Position numbers and translations under genes: made by a program. A stretch of 64,000 nucleotides of DNA from Acidobacteria bacterium Mor1 (GTDB lineage: Bacteria > Acidobacteriota > Polarisedimenticolia > Polarisedimenticolales > Polarisedimenticolaceae), in assembly GCA_001664505.1 (NCBI GenBank), contig CP011806.1, positions 5,921,001 to 5,985,000 of the forward strand, in the 5' to 3' direction. The notes under the pieces are model-generated. The model was given only the letters and a program-made list of their open reading frames with translations. It searched no databases and was not told the DNA's origin. Each line of letters begins with the position of its first letter. Position 1 is the stretch's first letter. Positions 1 through 6,421 of this stretch are shown here, piece after piece.

Positions 1-2
1 TG

Positions 3-275
3 CAGCGGCAAATCCTCGACGCCTGCGCTGCCCGGGTCGCTCCCGGAGGCGTGCTGGTCTACGCGGTCTGCTCCCTGGAGGCCGAGGAGGGACCGCAGCA
101 GGTCGAGGCCTTTCTGCAACGGGATCCGCGCTTCCGGCTGGAGGATCCTCGTGAATGCCTGCCCGCCGGCGCCCACGTCCTGCTGGACGAGAAGGGCTGC
201 CTGGCGACGTCCCCGCCCGACGGCGTCGACGGCTTCTACGCCGCCCGCTTTCGCCGGGACGGTTCCGCTCTATAA
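3..275 (+). CDS. rsmB: 16S rRNA m5C967 methyltransferase RsmB, C-terminal fragment
   Basis: The gene enters from the left edge, so only the last 90 or so residues are visible. The piece holds the strand and motif VYAVCSLEAEEG, which matches the Y-S/A-x-C-S motif with the catalytic or release cysteine of the NOL1/NOP2/Sun family of SAM-dependent rRNA cytosine-C5 methyltransferases, and ends with the usual DGFYAARFRR C-terminus. The family modifies C967 of 16S rRNA during small-subunit maturation. The gene is followed after 59 bases by a PASTA-domain gene and rpe, an order I recall from deltaproteobacterial genomes such as Geobacter, which supports RsmB over RsmF. The N-terminal NusB-like domain that would settle the matter lies outside the window. 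Confidence 0.82.
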   Translation, partial: QRQILDACAARVAPGGVLVYAVCSLEAEEGPQQVEAFLQRDPRFRLEDPRECLPAGAHVLLDEKGCLATSPPDGVDGFYAARFRRDGSAL

Positions 276-276
276 T
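271..276 (+). promoter_or_regulatory. Perfect -10 hexamer overlapping the rsmB stop
   Basis: TATAAT stands about 59 bases before the ATG of the PASTA gene and overlaps the rsmB stop codon. No good -35 lies 16-18 bases upstream (only TTTCGC). It could give an internal promoter for the PASTA-rpe-bamD run, but in the absence of a -35 this is weak. Confidence 0.3.
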
Positions 277-334
277 CGGGGTTCGCGGGTTCCGGCCCGT
301 CGAAGCGACCCCCAGAAGAGGTTCCGACCCGAGC

Positions 335-1093
335 ATGAAGATCGTGATCCCCGAACGGCTGAGCCGACCGCTCAAGGCCGTTCTGCGCGCCTGCCTGTGG
401 ATCTTCGGCGGCGGAGCGCTGGTCGGCTTCGTGTTCGCCGGCTGCTTCTACATGTCGATGAAGAGCGAGATGCGCTCCACCGAGGTGGTGGTGCCCGATC
501 TGCGGGGGCTCAAGCAGGTCGACGCGTCCCAGCAGGTGGAAAACCTCGGGCTGCAGCTTCAGGTGGTCGACCAGCGCCACGATCCGGACATCGCCAGCGG
601 CCGCATCCTGCAGCAGGAGCCGCCCGGCGGGGCCACGGTGCGGCGGGGGCGCAGGCTCAAGCTGGTCCTCAGCCTGGGGGGTAAGACCCTGACGGTGCCC
701 GATCTGGTGGGCAAGGCCAACCGGGCCGTACAGATCGAACTGCGCCGGGATGGTTTCTCGCCGGGGGATGTTGCGCGGATCGCCGCACCGGGACAGAGCA
801 CCGGGCGGATCCTGGCTCAGGTGCCTCCCGCCGGCAGCCCCGGGGTGCCCAACACCCGGGTGCACCGGCTGGTCTCCGACGGCCCACCGCCGGCCCGTTG
901 GGTCATGCCGGACCTCACCGGCCGCTCCCGGCGCTCGGTCGAGCGCTGGCTCGACCGGGTCGGCCTGCGCTACGGGCGGGCCCGGCAGGTTTCCATGCGC
1001 AACCGGGCGCCCGGCACGATCATCGGACAGTTTCCGCTGGCCGGGCATCCGATCGAGGCCAGGGATGTCGTTGAACTGACCGTGGCTCGTTAG
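335..1093 (+). CDS. PASTA-domain membrane-anchored protein
   Basis: 252 residues from ATG; the open frame runs further upstream but only this ATG places the basic N-terminus and one membrane helix (about residues 25-45, GGGALVGFVFAGCFY) correctly. Three PASTA repeats follow, each opening with a VPDL-type motif (VVVPDL, LTVPDL, WVMPDL) and containing the P-P/x-x-G turn near its end. PASTA domains bind muropeptides or lipid II-like ligands in Ser/Thr kinases and penicillin-binding proteins; here no kinase or transpeptidase domain is fused, so the protein is best seen as a single-pass envelope protein with a periplasmic PASTA stalk. It sits between rsmB and rpe. The function is not established by the sequence. 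Confidence 0.85.
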   Translation: MKIVIPERLSRPLKAVLRACLWIFGGGALVGFVFAGCFYMSMKSEMRSTEVVVPDLRGLKQVDASQQVENLGLQLQVVDQRHDPDIASGRILQQEPPGGATVRRGRRLKLVLSLGGKTLTVPDLVGKANRAVQIELRRDGFSPGDVARIAAPGQSTGRILAQVPPAGSPGVPNTRVHRLVSDGPPPARWVMPDLTGRSRRSVERWLDRVGLRYGRARQVSMRNRAPGTIIGQFPLAGHPIEARDVVELTVAR

Positions 1094-1137
1094 GCCCGGA
1101 CGATCCGGGCTAGAATCCCGTCCCCTTGGAGGTTCCC

Positions 1138-1821
1138 TTGTCTGCCGTACTCGCACCGTCGATCCTGTCCGCCGATTTCGCCCGTCTGGGCGCCCAGGTC
1201 AAGGAGGTCGAGGCCGGAGGGGCCGCGTTGATTCACGTCGACGTGATGGACGGCCACTTCGTGCCCAACATCACCATCGGTCCGGCGGTGACCGCCGCGC
1301 TGCGCAAGGTCACCCAGCTCCCCCTGGATTGCCACCTGATGATCTCGGATCCGGACCGCTACGTGCTGGACTTCGTCGAGGCCGGCGCCGAGATGGTCTC
1401 GGTGCACGTCGAGGCGGCGGTTCATCTGCACCGTACGGTGAAGCGAATTCAGGATGCAGGGGCCAAGGCGGGGGTGGTGCTCAACCCCGCTACGCCCCTT
1501 TCGGCCATCGAGGACATCCTGCCCGAGGTGGACTTCGTGTTGTTGATGTCGGTCAACCCGGGGTTCGGCGGACAGAAGTTGATCCCGCCGGTGCTGCAGA
1601 AGGCCCGCAGGCTGAGGGAGTGGATCGAGCGGGAAGGGCTCTCCACGCGTATCGAAATCGACGGCGGCGTGACCGTCGACAATCTGCGCGAGGTGGCCTC
1701 CTGCGGCATCGACATGATCGTGACCGGTTCGGCGGTGTTCGGCACCCCCGATCCCCGAGCCACGACCCAGAAGATGGTGCGGACCCTGGCGGAGATGGTC
1801 GAGGATGGCTCCCGCTGCTGA
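1138..1821 (+). CDS. rpe: Ribulose-phosphate 3-epimerase
   Basis: Interconverts ribulose 5-phosphate and xylulose 5-phosphate in the pentose phosphate pathway, in the cytoplasm. The 227-residue TIM barrel shows the family motifs in order: LAPSILSADF at the start, the metal and catalytic strand HVDVMDGHFVPNITIGP, DCHLMI, VNPGFGGQKLIP for phosphate binding, and EIDGGVT with the second catalytic Asp. I chose the TTG at 1138 because GGAGG stands five bases before it; an in-frame TTG at 1126 would include that Shine-Dalgarno in the coding region. A -10-like TAGAAT lies at 1111. The 3' end overlaps the thioesterase gene by 17 bases, suggesting co-translation. Confidence 0.95.
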   Translation: MSAVLAPSILSADFARLGAQVKEVEAGGAALIHVDVMDGHFVPNITIGPAVTAALRKVTQLPLDCHLMISDPDRYVLDFVEAGAEMVSVHVEAAVHLHRTVKRIQDAGAKAGVVLNPATPLSAIEDILPEVDFVLLMSVNPGFGGQKLIPPVLQKARRLREWIEREGLSTRIEIDGGVTVDNLREVASCGIDMIVTGSAVFGTPDPRATTQKMVRTLAEMVEDGSRC

Positions 1822-2245
1822 AGATCGGTCCCCGGTCCATCGCACCTGCACCCGGGTGCGCTACCCGGAGACCGATCGGATGGGGGTGGCCTACCACGCC
1901 CACTACCTGGTCTGGTTCGAGTTGGGCCGGACCGAGATGATGCGGGCCATCGGCGCTCCCTACGGGGAGTTGGAGGACGAGGCCGGCATTCTGTTCCCGG
2001 TGATCGAGGCCGGGGCGCGCTATTTGCGGCCGGCGCGCTACGATGACGTGGTCGCCATCGACACGACGGTTCGCGCCGTCGGTGGAGCGCGGGTACGCTT
2101 CGAGTACGCGCTCTCGCGAGAGGCCGACGGCGAACGGTTGGCTACCGGCTTCACCGAGCATGCGTCGGTGGGGCGTGACGGCAGACCCACGCGGTTGCCT
2201 GCCGAGCTGCGGGAGCGGCTCGAGGAGACACGAGAAGGTGAGTGA
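1805..2245 (+). CDS. Hot-dog fold acyl-CoA thioesterase (YbgC/4-HBT type)
   Basis: 146 residues with the 4-hydroxybenzoyl-CoA thioesterase signature: VRYPETDRMGVAYHAHYLVWFE, where the Asp of the E/P-T-D-x-M-G-V motif is the catalytic residue of the YbgC branch. The family hydrolyses acyl-CoA thioesters; the true substrate cannot be read from the sequence. YbgC is usually linked to tol-pal genes; here the neighbour downstream is a BamD-like lipoprotein, which keeps an envelope flavour. The ATG lies inside the end of rpe (17-base overlap) and the stop overlaps the start of the next gene by 8 bases, so the three genes are probably translated from one message. Confidence 0.85.
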   Translation: MAPAAEDRSPVHRTCTRVRYPETDRMGVAYHAHYLVWFELGRTEMMRAIGAPYGELEDEAGILFPVIEAGARYLRPARYDDVVAIDTTVRAVGGARVRFEYALSREADGERLATGFTEHASVGRDGRPTRLPAELRERLEETREGE

Positions 2246-3044
2246 ACGACGTTTTGCCCGGGACACGATTCTGCTTGCGGGGCTTGTGGCCGTCTGCGCC
2301 GTGAGCGTCGGCTGCGGGAAGAAGGACAAGAAGGACCTTCAGGCCTACGCCACGGCCCAGGAACTCTACGACGAGGGCAGCCGGCACCTGGCCGAGCGGG
2401 ATCTGAACAAGGCCCGCCGGGTGCTCGAGCAGGTCTATTACACCCCCGAAGACCGGGCGCGGCTCGAACCGCTGGTCCGGCTGCGCATCGCCGACGCGGT
2501 CTTCTACCAGGGGACCGACCTGGCGTTGATCGACGCCCGTTCGCTCTATCTCGACTTCGTGACCCTTTACGGCGATCATTCCGAAGCCCCCTACGCCCAG
2601 TTCCAGGCGGGGGTCAGCTCTCTGGGGCAGGGCAACGACCCGACCCGGGACCAATCGCAGACGCTGCGGGCGATTCAGGACTTCCGCGTGGTGATCGACC
2701 GCTTCCCCGACTCCCGCTACGCCATCGCCGCACGGGACATGATCGGTTCCGCCGAGTCGAAGCTGGCCGAGCACGAGTTCGTCGTGGGCCGGTTCTACAT
2801 GAAGAAGAAGGCCTGGGAGGCGGCGGCCAACCGGTTCAAGGTGGTCGTCGAGCGCTACCCGAGTTACCGGGACAAGGACAAGCTCTACTTCAACCTGGGC
2901 AAGGCGCTGATCCGGGGCAACAGTGCGCCGGAAGGCCGCATCTACCTGGACAAGTTGCTCAAGGACTATCCGAAGAGCGACTACATCAAGGAAGCCAACG
3001 GACTGCTGGCCGAGAAGCCCGCGGTCGACAGCGCCGAGGGTTGA
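2238..3044 (+). CDS. bamD: Outer-membrane assembly lipoprotein BamD-like
   Basis: 268 residues from GTG at 2238, chosen because it directly starts a lipoprotein signal (MSERRFARDTILLAGLVAV, then a lipobox-type SVGC with Cys at about residue 25) and overlaps the upstream stop; GAGGAGA lies nine bases ahead. The mature part is built of about five TPR-like helical pairs, with the BamD hallmarks LAEHEFVVGRFYMKKKAWEAAANRF and repeated RYP/RFP-D/S-S-x-Y turns. BamD is the essential lipoprotein of the BAM complex that inserts beta-barrel proteins; bamA itself lies at 37.3 kb. A general TPR lipoprotein (YbgF-like) is the alternative, but the length and motifs favour BamD. Confidence 0.83.
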   Translation: MSERRFARDTILLAGLVAVCAVSVGCGKKDKKDLQAYATAQELYDEGSRHLAERDLNKARRVLEQVYYTPEDRARLEPLVRLRIADAVFYQGTDLALIDARSLYLDFVTLYGDHSEAPYAQFQAGVSSLGQGNDPTRDQSQTLRAIQDFRVVIDRFPDSRYAIAARDMIGSAESKLAEHEFVVGRFYMKKKAWEAAANRFKVVVERYPSYRDKDKLYFNLGKALIRGNSAPEGRIYLDKLLKDYPKSDYIKEANGLLAEKPAVDSAEG

Positions 3045-3066
3045 TTCCGGCGCCGTCCCGGCCGGG

Positions 3067-3483
3067 TCAAACCTGGTCGGGCACGAAGCGGGTCAGGTAG
3101 ATCACCAGCACGCCGCCGACGGCGATCGGTGGCCCCTCGAACCAGGTCCAGTACCAGGGCATCCCGGCGAACAGGTCGATGGCCAACATACCCAGGCCGA
3201 AGAACGTGTTCATCCAGCCGATGAAGATCACCACCGGGCGCAGCCGCCGCACCTGGAAGGAGACCAGGCCGCAGAGCGCGCCGTGGAACCCGTAGAGCAG
3301 CGCGATCGACCGGGTCAGGTACTGCATGATCGTGGTGTCGGGGAAGGTGCCCAGCCCGAGCCAGGCGTGGGAACTCTTCATCCACTCGGTGGGCAGCAGG
3401 GCGGCGCCGAAGGCCAGGGTCACGATGGCGGCGATACAGCGGAGCACGAATACGAGAAACCGCTCTTCTCGACTCACTTCCAA
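3067..3483 (-). CDS. Four-helix integral membrane protein, function unknown
   Basis: 138 residues starting at TTG, with GGGAG five bases upstream; a GTG two codons in is an alternative. Four hydrophobic helices are visible at about residues 10-28, 52-72, 82-103 and 115-132. Conserved-looking stretches are LLPTEWM, SHAWLGLG and GMPWYWTWFEGPP. I do not recognise a named family, though I recall similar hypothetical proteins in Planctomycetes and Acidobacteria. It is convergent with bamD (22 bases between stops) and lies 75 bases downstream of the peroxiredoxin gene on the same strand, so it may share that transcript. No redox residues such as paired cysteines are present. Confidence 0.7.
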   Translation of the reverse strand: MEVSREERFLVFVLRCIAAIVTLAFGAALLPTEWMKSSHAWLGLGTFPDTTIMQYLTRSIALLYGFHGALCGLVSFQVRRLRPVVIFIGWMNTFFGLGMLAIDLFAGMPWYWTWFEGPPIAVGGVLVIYLTRFVPDQV

Positions 3484-3558
3484 GACATCTCCCTCGCGCC
3501 CCCGCTCGGATCGAACCCGCCGATTCTAGCAAGCGCCGCGGCCGGAAGGGCAAACTGC

Positions 3559-4008
3559 CTACAGGTTGTCCAGATCTTCCAACACCTGGGCGGCGTGCTT
3601 CGAGGTCGAGACCTTCTGGTAGATCTTGGCGATCTTGCCGTCGGCGCCGATCAGGAAGCTGGCCCGCTTGGCGAAACCGAGCATGCCGCGCACCCCGTAG
3701 GCCTGGAGCACCTCTCCCTGGGGATCGCACAGCATCGGAAAGGTCAACCCGTTCTTCTCGACGAAGCGGCGCTGGGCCGCCACCCGGTCGGCGCTGATGC
3801 CGACCACCTTGCAGCCTGCCGCCGCGAACTGTTCTTCTGCGTCGCGGAACCCGCGCGCCTCGATGGTTCAACCCGGGGTGGAAGCCTTGGGAAAGAAGAA
3901 CAGCAGCACCGGGCTACCCCGCATCGAGTCGAGACGCACGGTCTTGCGGAAGGCGTCGGGCAGCTCGAACGGGGGTGCCGGATCCCCGACCTGAGGGCCG
4001 GAACTCAC
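3559..4008 (-). CDS. Selenocysteine-containing peroxiredoxin (Bcp/PrxQ type), UGA at position 47
   Basis: Read through one in-frame UGA (complement 3868-3870), the frame gives a complete 149-residue AhpC/TSA-fold peroxiredoxin: GDPAPPFELPD at the N-terminus, the strand LLFFFPKAST, then PG-Sec-T-I-E-A-R-G-F-R-D, KVVGISAD, LTFPMLCDPQGEV, the conserved Arg in AKRASFLIGADG, and a C-terminal helix. UGA falls exactly on the peroxidatic cysteine of the TPGCT motif, and the Bcp resolving cysteine five residues later is Arg. Peroxiredoxins reduce H2O2 and organic peroxides; Sec-Prx such as PrxU of Eubacterium acidaminophilum are known. The GTG start overlaps the stop of the upstream propeller gene (GTGA). 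A conventional call would give only the last 82 codons from 3807. A nonsense mutation is the alternative, but there is no other lesion. Confidence 0.85.
3839..3858 (-). promoter_or_regulatory. Putative bacterial SECIS hairpin after the Sec codon
   Basis: Starting ten bases after the UGA, the message can fold GCG-CGCGG, loop GUU, CCGCG-(A)-CGC: eight base pairs with one bulged A and a three-base apical loop whose first base is G, 18 bases after the UGA. Published bSECIS rules ask for a small apical loop with G among its first two bases at roughly 16-37 bases downstream of UGA, the site read by SelB. The element is inside the coding region, as in other bacterial selenoprotein genes. In high-GC DNA hairpins arise by chance, so the placement, not the stability, is the evidence. 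Confidence 0.6.
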
Positions 4009-5342
4009 GCGCCCACCTTGCCCAGCTCGTAGGCCCGCAGCGAAGCACCGTCCCGCACGAACAGCCGGGTATCCACCAGGGTCGGCGGGGTCCAGGTCTT
4101 CTCCTCGGTGATGCGCACCTCGGCCATGCGGGTCAGGCCCTCGGGGCTGAAGCGCACCATCGCCAGATGTCCCTTGGAATCCAGCAGGATCGTCCGGTCG
4201 CCGACGTGCAGCAGGTTGGATTTTTCGTAGCCCCGTTCCCGCCAGAGGATCTCGCCGCTATCCACCGACACTCCGGCGAGGATCGAGCCCTGGCCGCCGA
4301 TGTTGGCGTAGACGTGGTTGTCGACCCGCAGGGCGTTCCAGTAGTGCAGGTTGACCTTGGGGTTGAACCAGATCTGCTCCGCCTCGATGCCGTCGCCGTT
4401 GCGCTTCAGGTCGAGCAAGCGGGTCCCGCCGTCGAGCTGGGTCGCGACCCACAGCTTGCCGTCGCCGGACCACAGCGGATCGGTCGCGTTGTTGGCGTAC
4501 CGGTTCTCGACCGGTTCGCGCCACAGCACCCGGCCCTCGCCCGAGGCGACGCTGATGACCTCGTCGCTGGTCATGTAGACCACCTGGTCGAGGCCGTCGA
4601 CATCGAAGGCGATCGGCGTGGCGTAGCTGACCGAAGACGGCGGGGTTTCCCACAGGATCGAGCCGTCGTCGGGGGAGAGCGCGATCAGGCCGCGGTCCCC
4701 GCCGACCAGCACCAGCACCGCGCCGTCGTGGAGTACCGGACTCGCCGCGTAGCCGAACTTGGGGACCACTCCGCCGAGCTCTTCCACCAGGTCGTGCTTC
4801 CACAGCAGGGAGCCGTCCTCACGGGACCAGGAGCGCAGCTGTCCGCCGAAGCCCAGGGTCACGATGCGGTCGCCGAGGAGCAGCGGCGTGGCGTTGGGGC
4901 CGAGGCCGAAGTCGGTGACGATCTGATCGCCGGCGATCGGGGCGGTGTAGCGGCTCTCCCAGCGGGTCGCGCCGTCCACGGCGGAGAGCGCCACGATCAC
5001 GTCGTCGTCGCCCTCCCGGTAGGCGCTGTAGAGGGTGTCGCCGGAGGCGGCGAGCGCCGCGTAGCCCGGTCCGAAGTCCCGCTGCCAGATCAGGGGCGGT
5101 CCGTTCTCGGGCCAGCTGTCGGCAAGGTCCCGGGCGGCGAGATGGAAGTCGCCGGCCGGCCCGCCCCAGGCGGGCCATTCACCGTCGAGGGTGGCCGAGA
5201 GCGCGGCACCCGGATCGGGTTCGCTGTCGACCGCCGGTGCATCGGAACCGGAGCAGCCGGACAGAATCAGCATCGCCGTGCAGAGCGCGAGAAACCCGAA
5301 GCCCGCGAGGGACCGGACGGAACGTTTCGGCGTCGATCTCAT
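4005..5342 (-). CDS. PQQ-like beta-propeller lipoprotein
   Basis: 445 residues from the ATG at 5342, which has GGAGG six bases ahead; an ATG four codons earlier would place that site inside the gene. A lipoprotein signal ends in LILSGC, so the mature protein is anchored to a membrane. The rest is WD/PQQ-type propeller repeats, seen as recurring blades of the form G-x-x-L-W or W-E/K-x-x-Y/D followed by D-x-x-x-L (for example GDTLYSAYREGDDDVIVAL, DGSLLWKHDLVEELGG, DGSILWETPPSSV, GEILWRERGYEKS), similar to BamB-like and quinoprotein-like domains. No dehydrogenase catalytic residues can be pointed to. It overlaps the selenoprotein peroxiredoxin start by four bases and probably shares its transcript; a link between the two is inference. 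Confidence 0.8.
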   Translation of the reverse strand: MRSTPKRSVRSLAGFGFLALCTAMLILSGCSGSDAPAVDSEPDPGAALSATLDGEWPAWGGPAGDFHLAARDLADSWPENGPPLIWQRDFGPGYAALAASGDTLYSAYREGDDDVIVALSAVDGATRWESRYTAPIAGDQIVTDFGLGPNATPLLLGDRIVTLGFGGQLRSWSREDGSLLWKHDLVEELGGVVPKFGYAASPVLHDGAVLVLVGGDRGLIALSPDDGSILWETPPSSVSYATPIAFDVDGLDQVVYMTSDEVISVASGEGRVLWREPVENRYANNATDPLWSGDGKLWVATQLDGGTRLLDLKRNGDGIEAEQIWFNPKVNLHYWNALRVDNHVYANIGGQGSILAGVSVDSGEILWRERGYEKSNLLHVGDRTILLDSKGHLAMVRFSPEGLTRMAEVRITEEKTWTPPTLVDTRLFVRDGASLRAYELGKVGA

Positions 5343-5439
5343 CGAATCCTCCATGAATGTCCTGGAGCGCTTCGTCCCGGCCGGGGCTCCGGATTCAGGA
5401 ACCGGATCCTACCACCGCTGGTGGGCGGCAAACAGGGAG

Positions 5440-6336
5440 CTAGAACAGCCGTTCCCGGCGAACCGTCGCGACCTGTTCAAGATCGGGATAGGTCTCCACC
5501 AGGGCCTGGGGAGCCGGCGGTTTGGTCCCGCTGATCAGGTGTTTGAGCTGGATCGTGTTGGCCAGCGCCTGGCCGCGGAAATGGTTGTTCTGCACCACCA
5601 GGACCTCGGCGCTCTCTGCCGCCAGCGCCTGGGCCGCCTCGGCGAGTGGGGCCAGCTCTTCCATGGCGTAGCGGTAGTCGTAGCGGCGGTCCCGGCCGGC
5701 GTCGGGCCGGAACCAGTCCCGGTGGTTGCGGCCGTGAAGCCGCAGGTAGCCGGTGGCTCCGGTCGCCCGGGCGCGCACGCCCAGGGTCTTGTTGCCGACG
5801 AGCGGCTGGTCCACCGCGCACCAACCGGCGCCCCGCTCGGCCAACCAGTCGAATACCTCTTCGCGGTCCCAGGAGCTATGCCGAACCTCGAAGGTCAGGG
5901 GCCACCCGGAGGTTCCCTCGACGATCCGCTCCATGCGCTCGAAGGCGGAAGGGGTCCGGTGAAAGGACTGGGGAAACTGCACCAGGATCGTGGAGAGCCG
6001 CCCGGCGTCGCGGAGCGGTGCCAGGCCCTGCAGGGTCGCCTGGATCGAGGCGGTCAGGTCGGCGTCGGGATCGTGGGTCCAGGAGCGATGGGATTTGGCG
6101 CTGAAGCGGGTGCCCTGGCGCTCGGTGCGCGCTGCCCAGCCCTCGGCGGACTCCGGTGCGTTGGGGCGATAGAAGGTGCTGTTGATCTCGATCACGTCGA
6201 CGAAGCCGGCGACGTAGGCCAGTCGGTCGCGGCAGGCGCCGCTGCCGGCCGGATAAACCGTGCCGCGCCAGTCCGGGTAGTCCCAACCGGCGATGCCGAC
6301 ACGGATGGTGCCCGGGCTCGATTCCTCCTTCGCCAT
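5440..6336 (-). CDS. DUF72 family protein (YecE-like)
   Basis: 298 residues with the DUF72 pattern: IRVGIAGWDYPDWRGTVYPAG at the start, the YVAGFVDVIEINSTFYRPN strand, FSAKSHRSWTHD, a long middle with LVQFPQSFHR and FEVRHSSW, the strand YLRLHGRN, and the C-terminal VQNNHFRGQALANTIQL. The family has a TIM-barrel-like fold with conserved Asp/Glu/His residues at the strand ends; its biochemical function is not firmly known. It is transcribed away from the acyl-CoA synthetase gene on the other strand, with an 85-base gap between the two starts. It ends 97 bases before the start of the propeller gene. Confidence 0.85.
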   Translation of the reverse strand: MAKEESSPGTIRVGIAGWDYPDWRGTVYPAGSGACRDRLAYVAGFVDVIEINSTFYRPNAPESAEGWAARTERQGTRFSAKSHRSWTHDPDADLTASIQATLQGLAPLRDAGRLSTILVQFPQSFHRTPSAFERMERIVEGTSGWPLTFEVRHSSWDREEVFDWLAERGAGWCAVDQPLVGNKTLGVRARATGATGYLRLHGRNHRDWFRPDAGRDRRYDYRYAMEELAPLAEAAQALAAESAEVLVVQNNHFRGQALANTIQLKHLISGTKPPAPQALVETYPDLEQVATVRRERLF

Positions 6337-6389
6337 GTCGACGATGGTCGCAATTCCGCGCCGGGAAGGCCAGCCCGGCCCGCGGAGGG

Positions 6390-6410
6390 AGCACCGTGGC
6401 TCCCGGTGCT
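6390..6410. promoter_or_regulatory. Inverted repeat in the divergent DUF72/acyl-CoA synthetase gap
   Basis: AGCACCG and CGGTGCT form a perfect 7-base inverted repeat with a 7-base spacer, ending where a -10-like TATCTT (6410-6415) begins, 7 bases before the ATG of the synthetase. The placement fits an operator, and the ATG has no visible Shine-Dalgarno, but there is no direct evidence of regulation. Confidence 0.3.
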
Positions 6411-6421
6411 ATCTTGCCTCC

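Noticed and set aside
1126..1137. The upstream TTG as rpe start
   Set aside because: It would include the Shine-Dalgarno GGAGG in the coding region; the later TTG at 1138 is the usual start for the family.
3559..3807. A short 82-codon peroxiredoxin ORF starting at 3807 as a complete gene
   Set aside because: It lacks the conserved N-terminal strand and catalytic motif, which are present in the same frame upstream through the UGA, so the longer selenoprotein reading is preferred.
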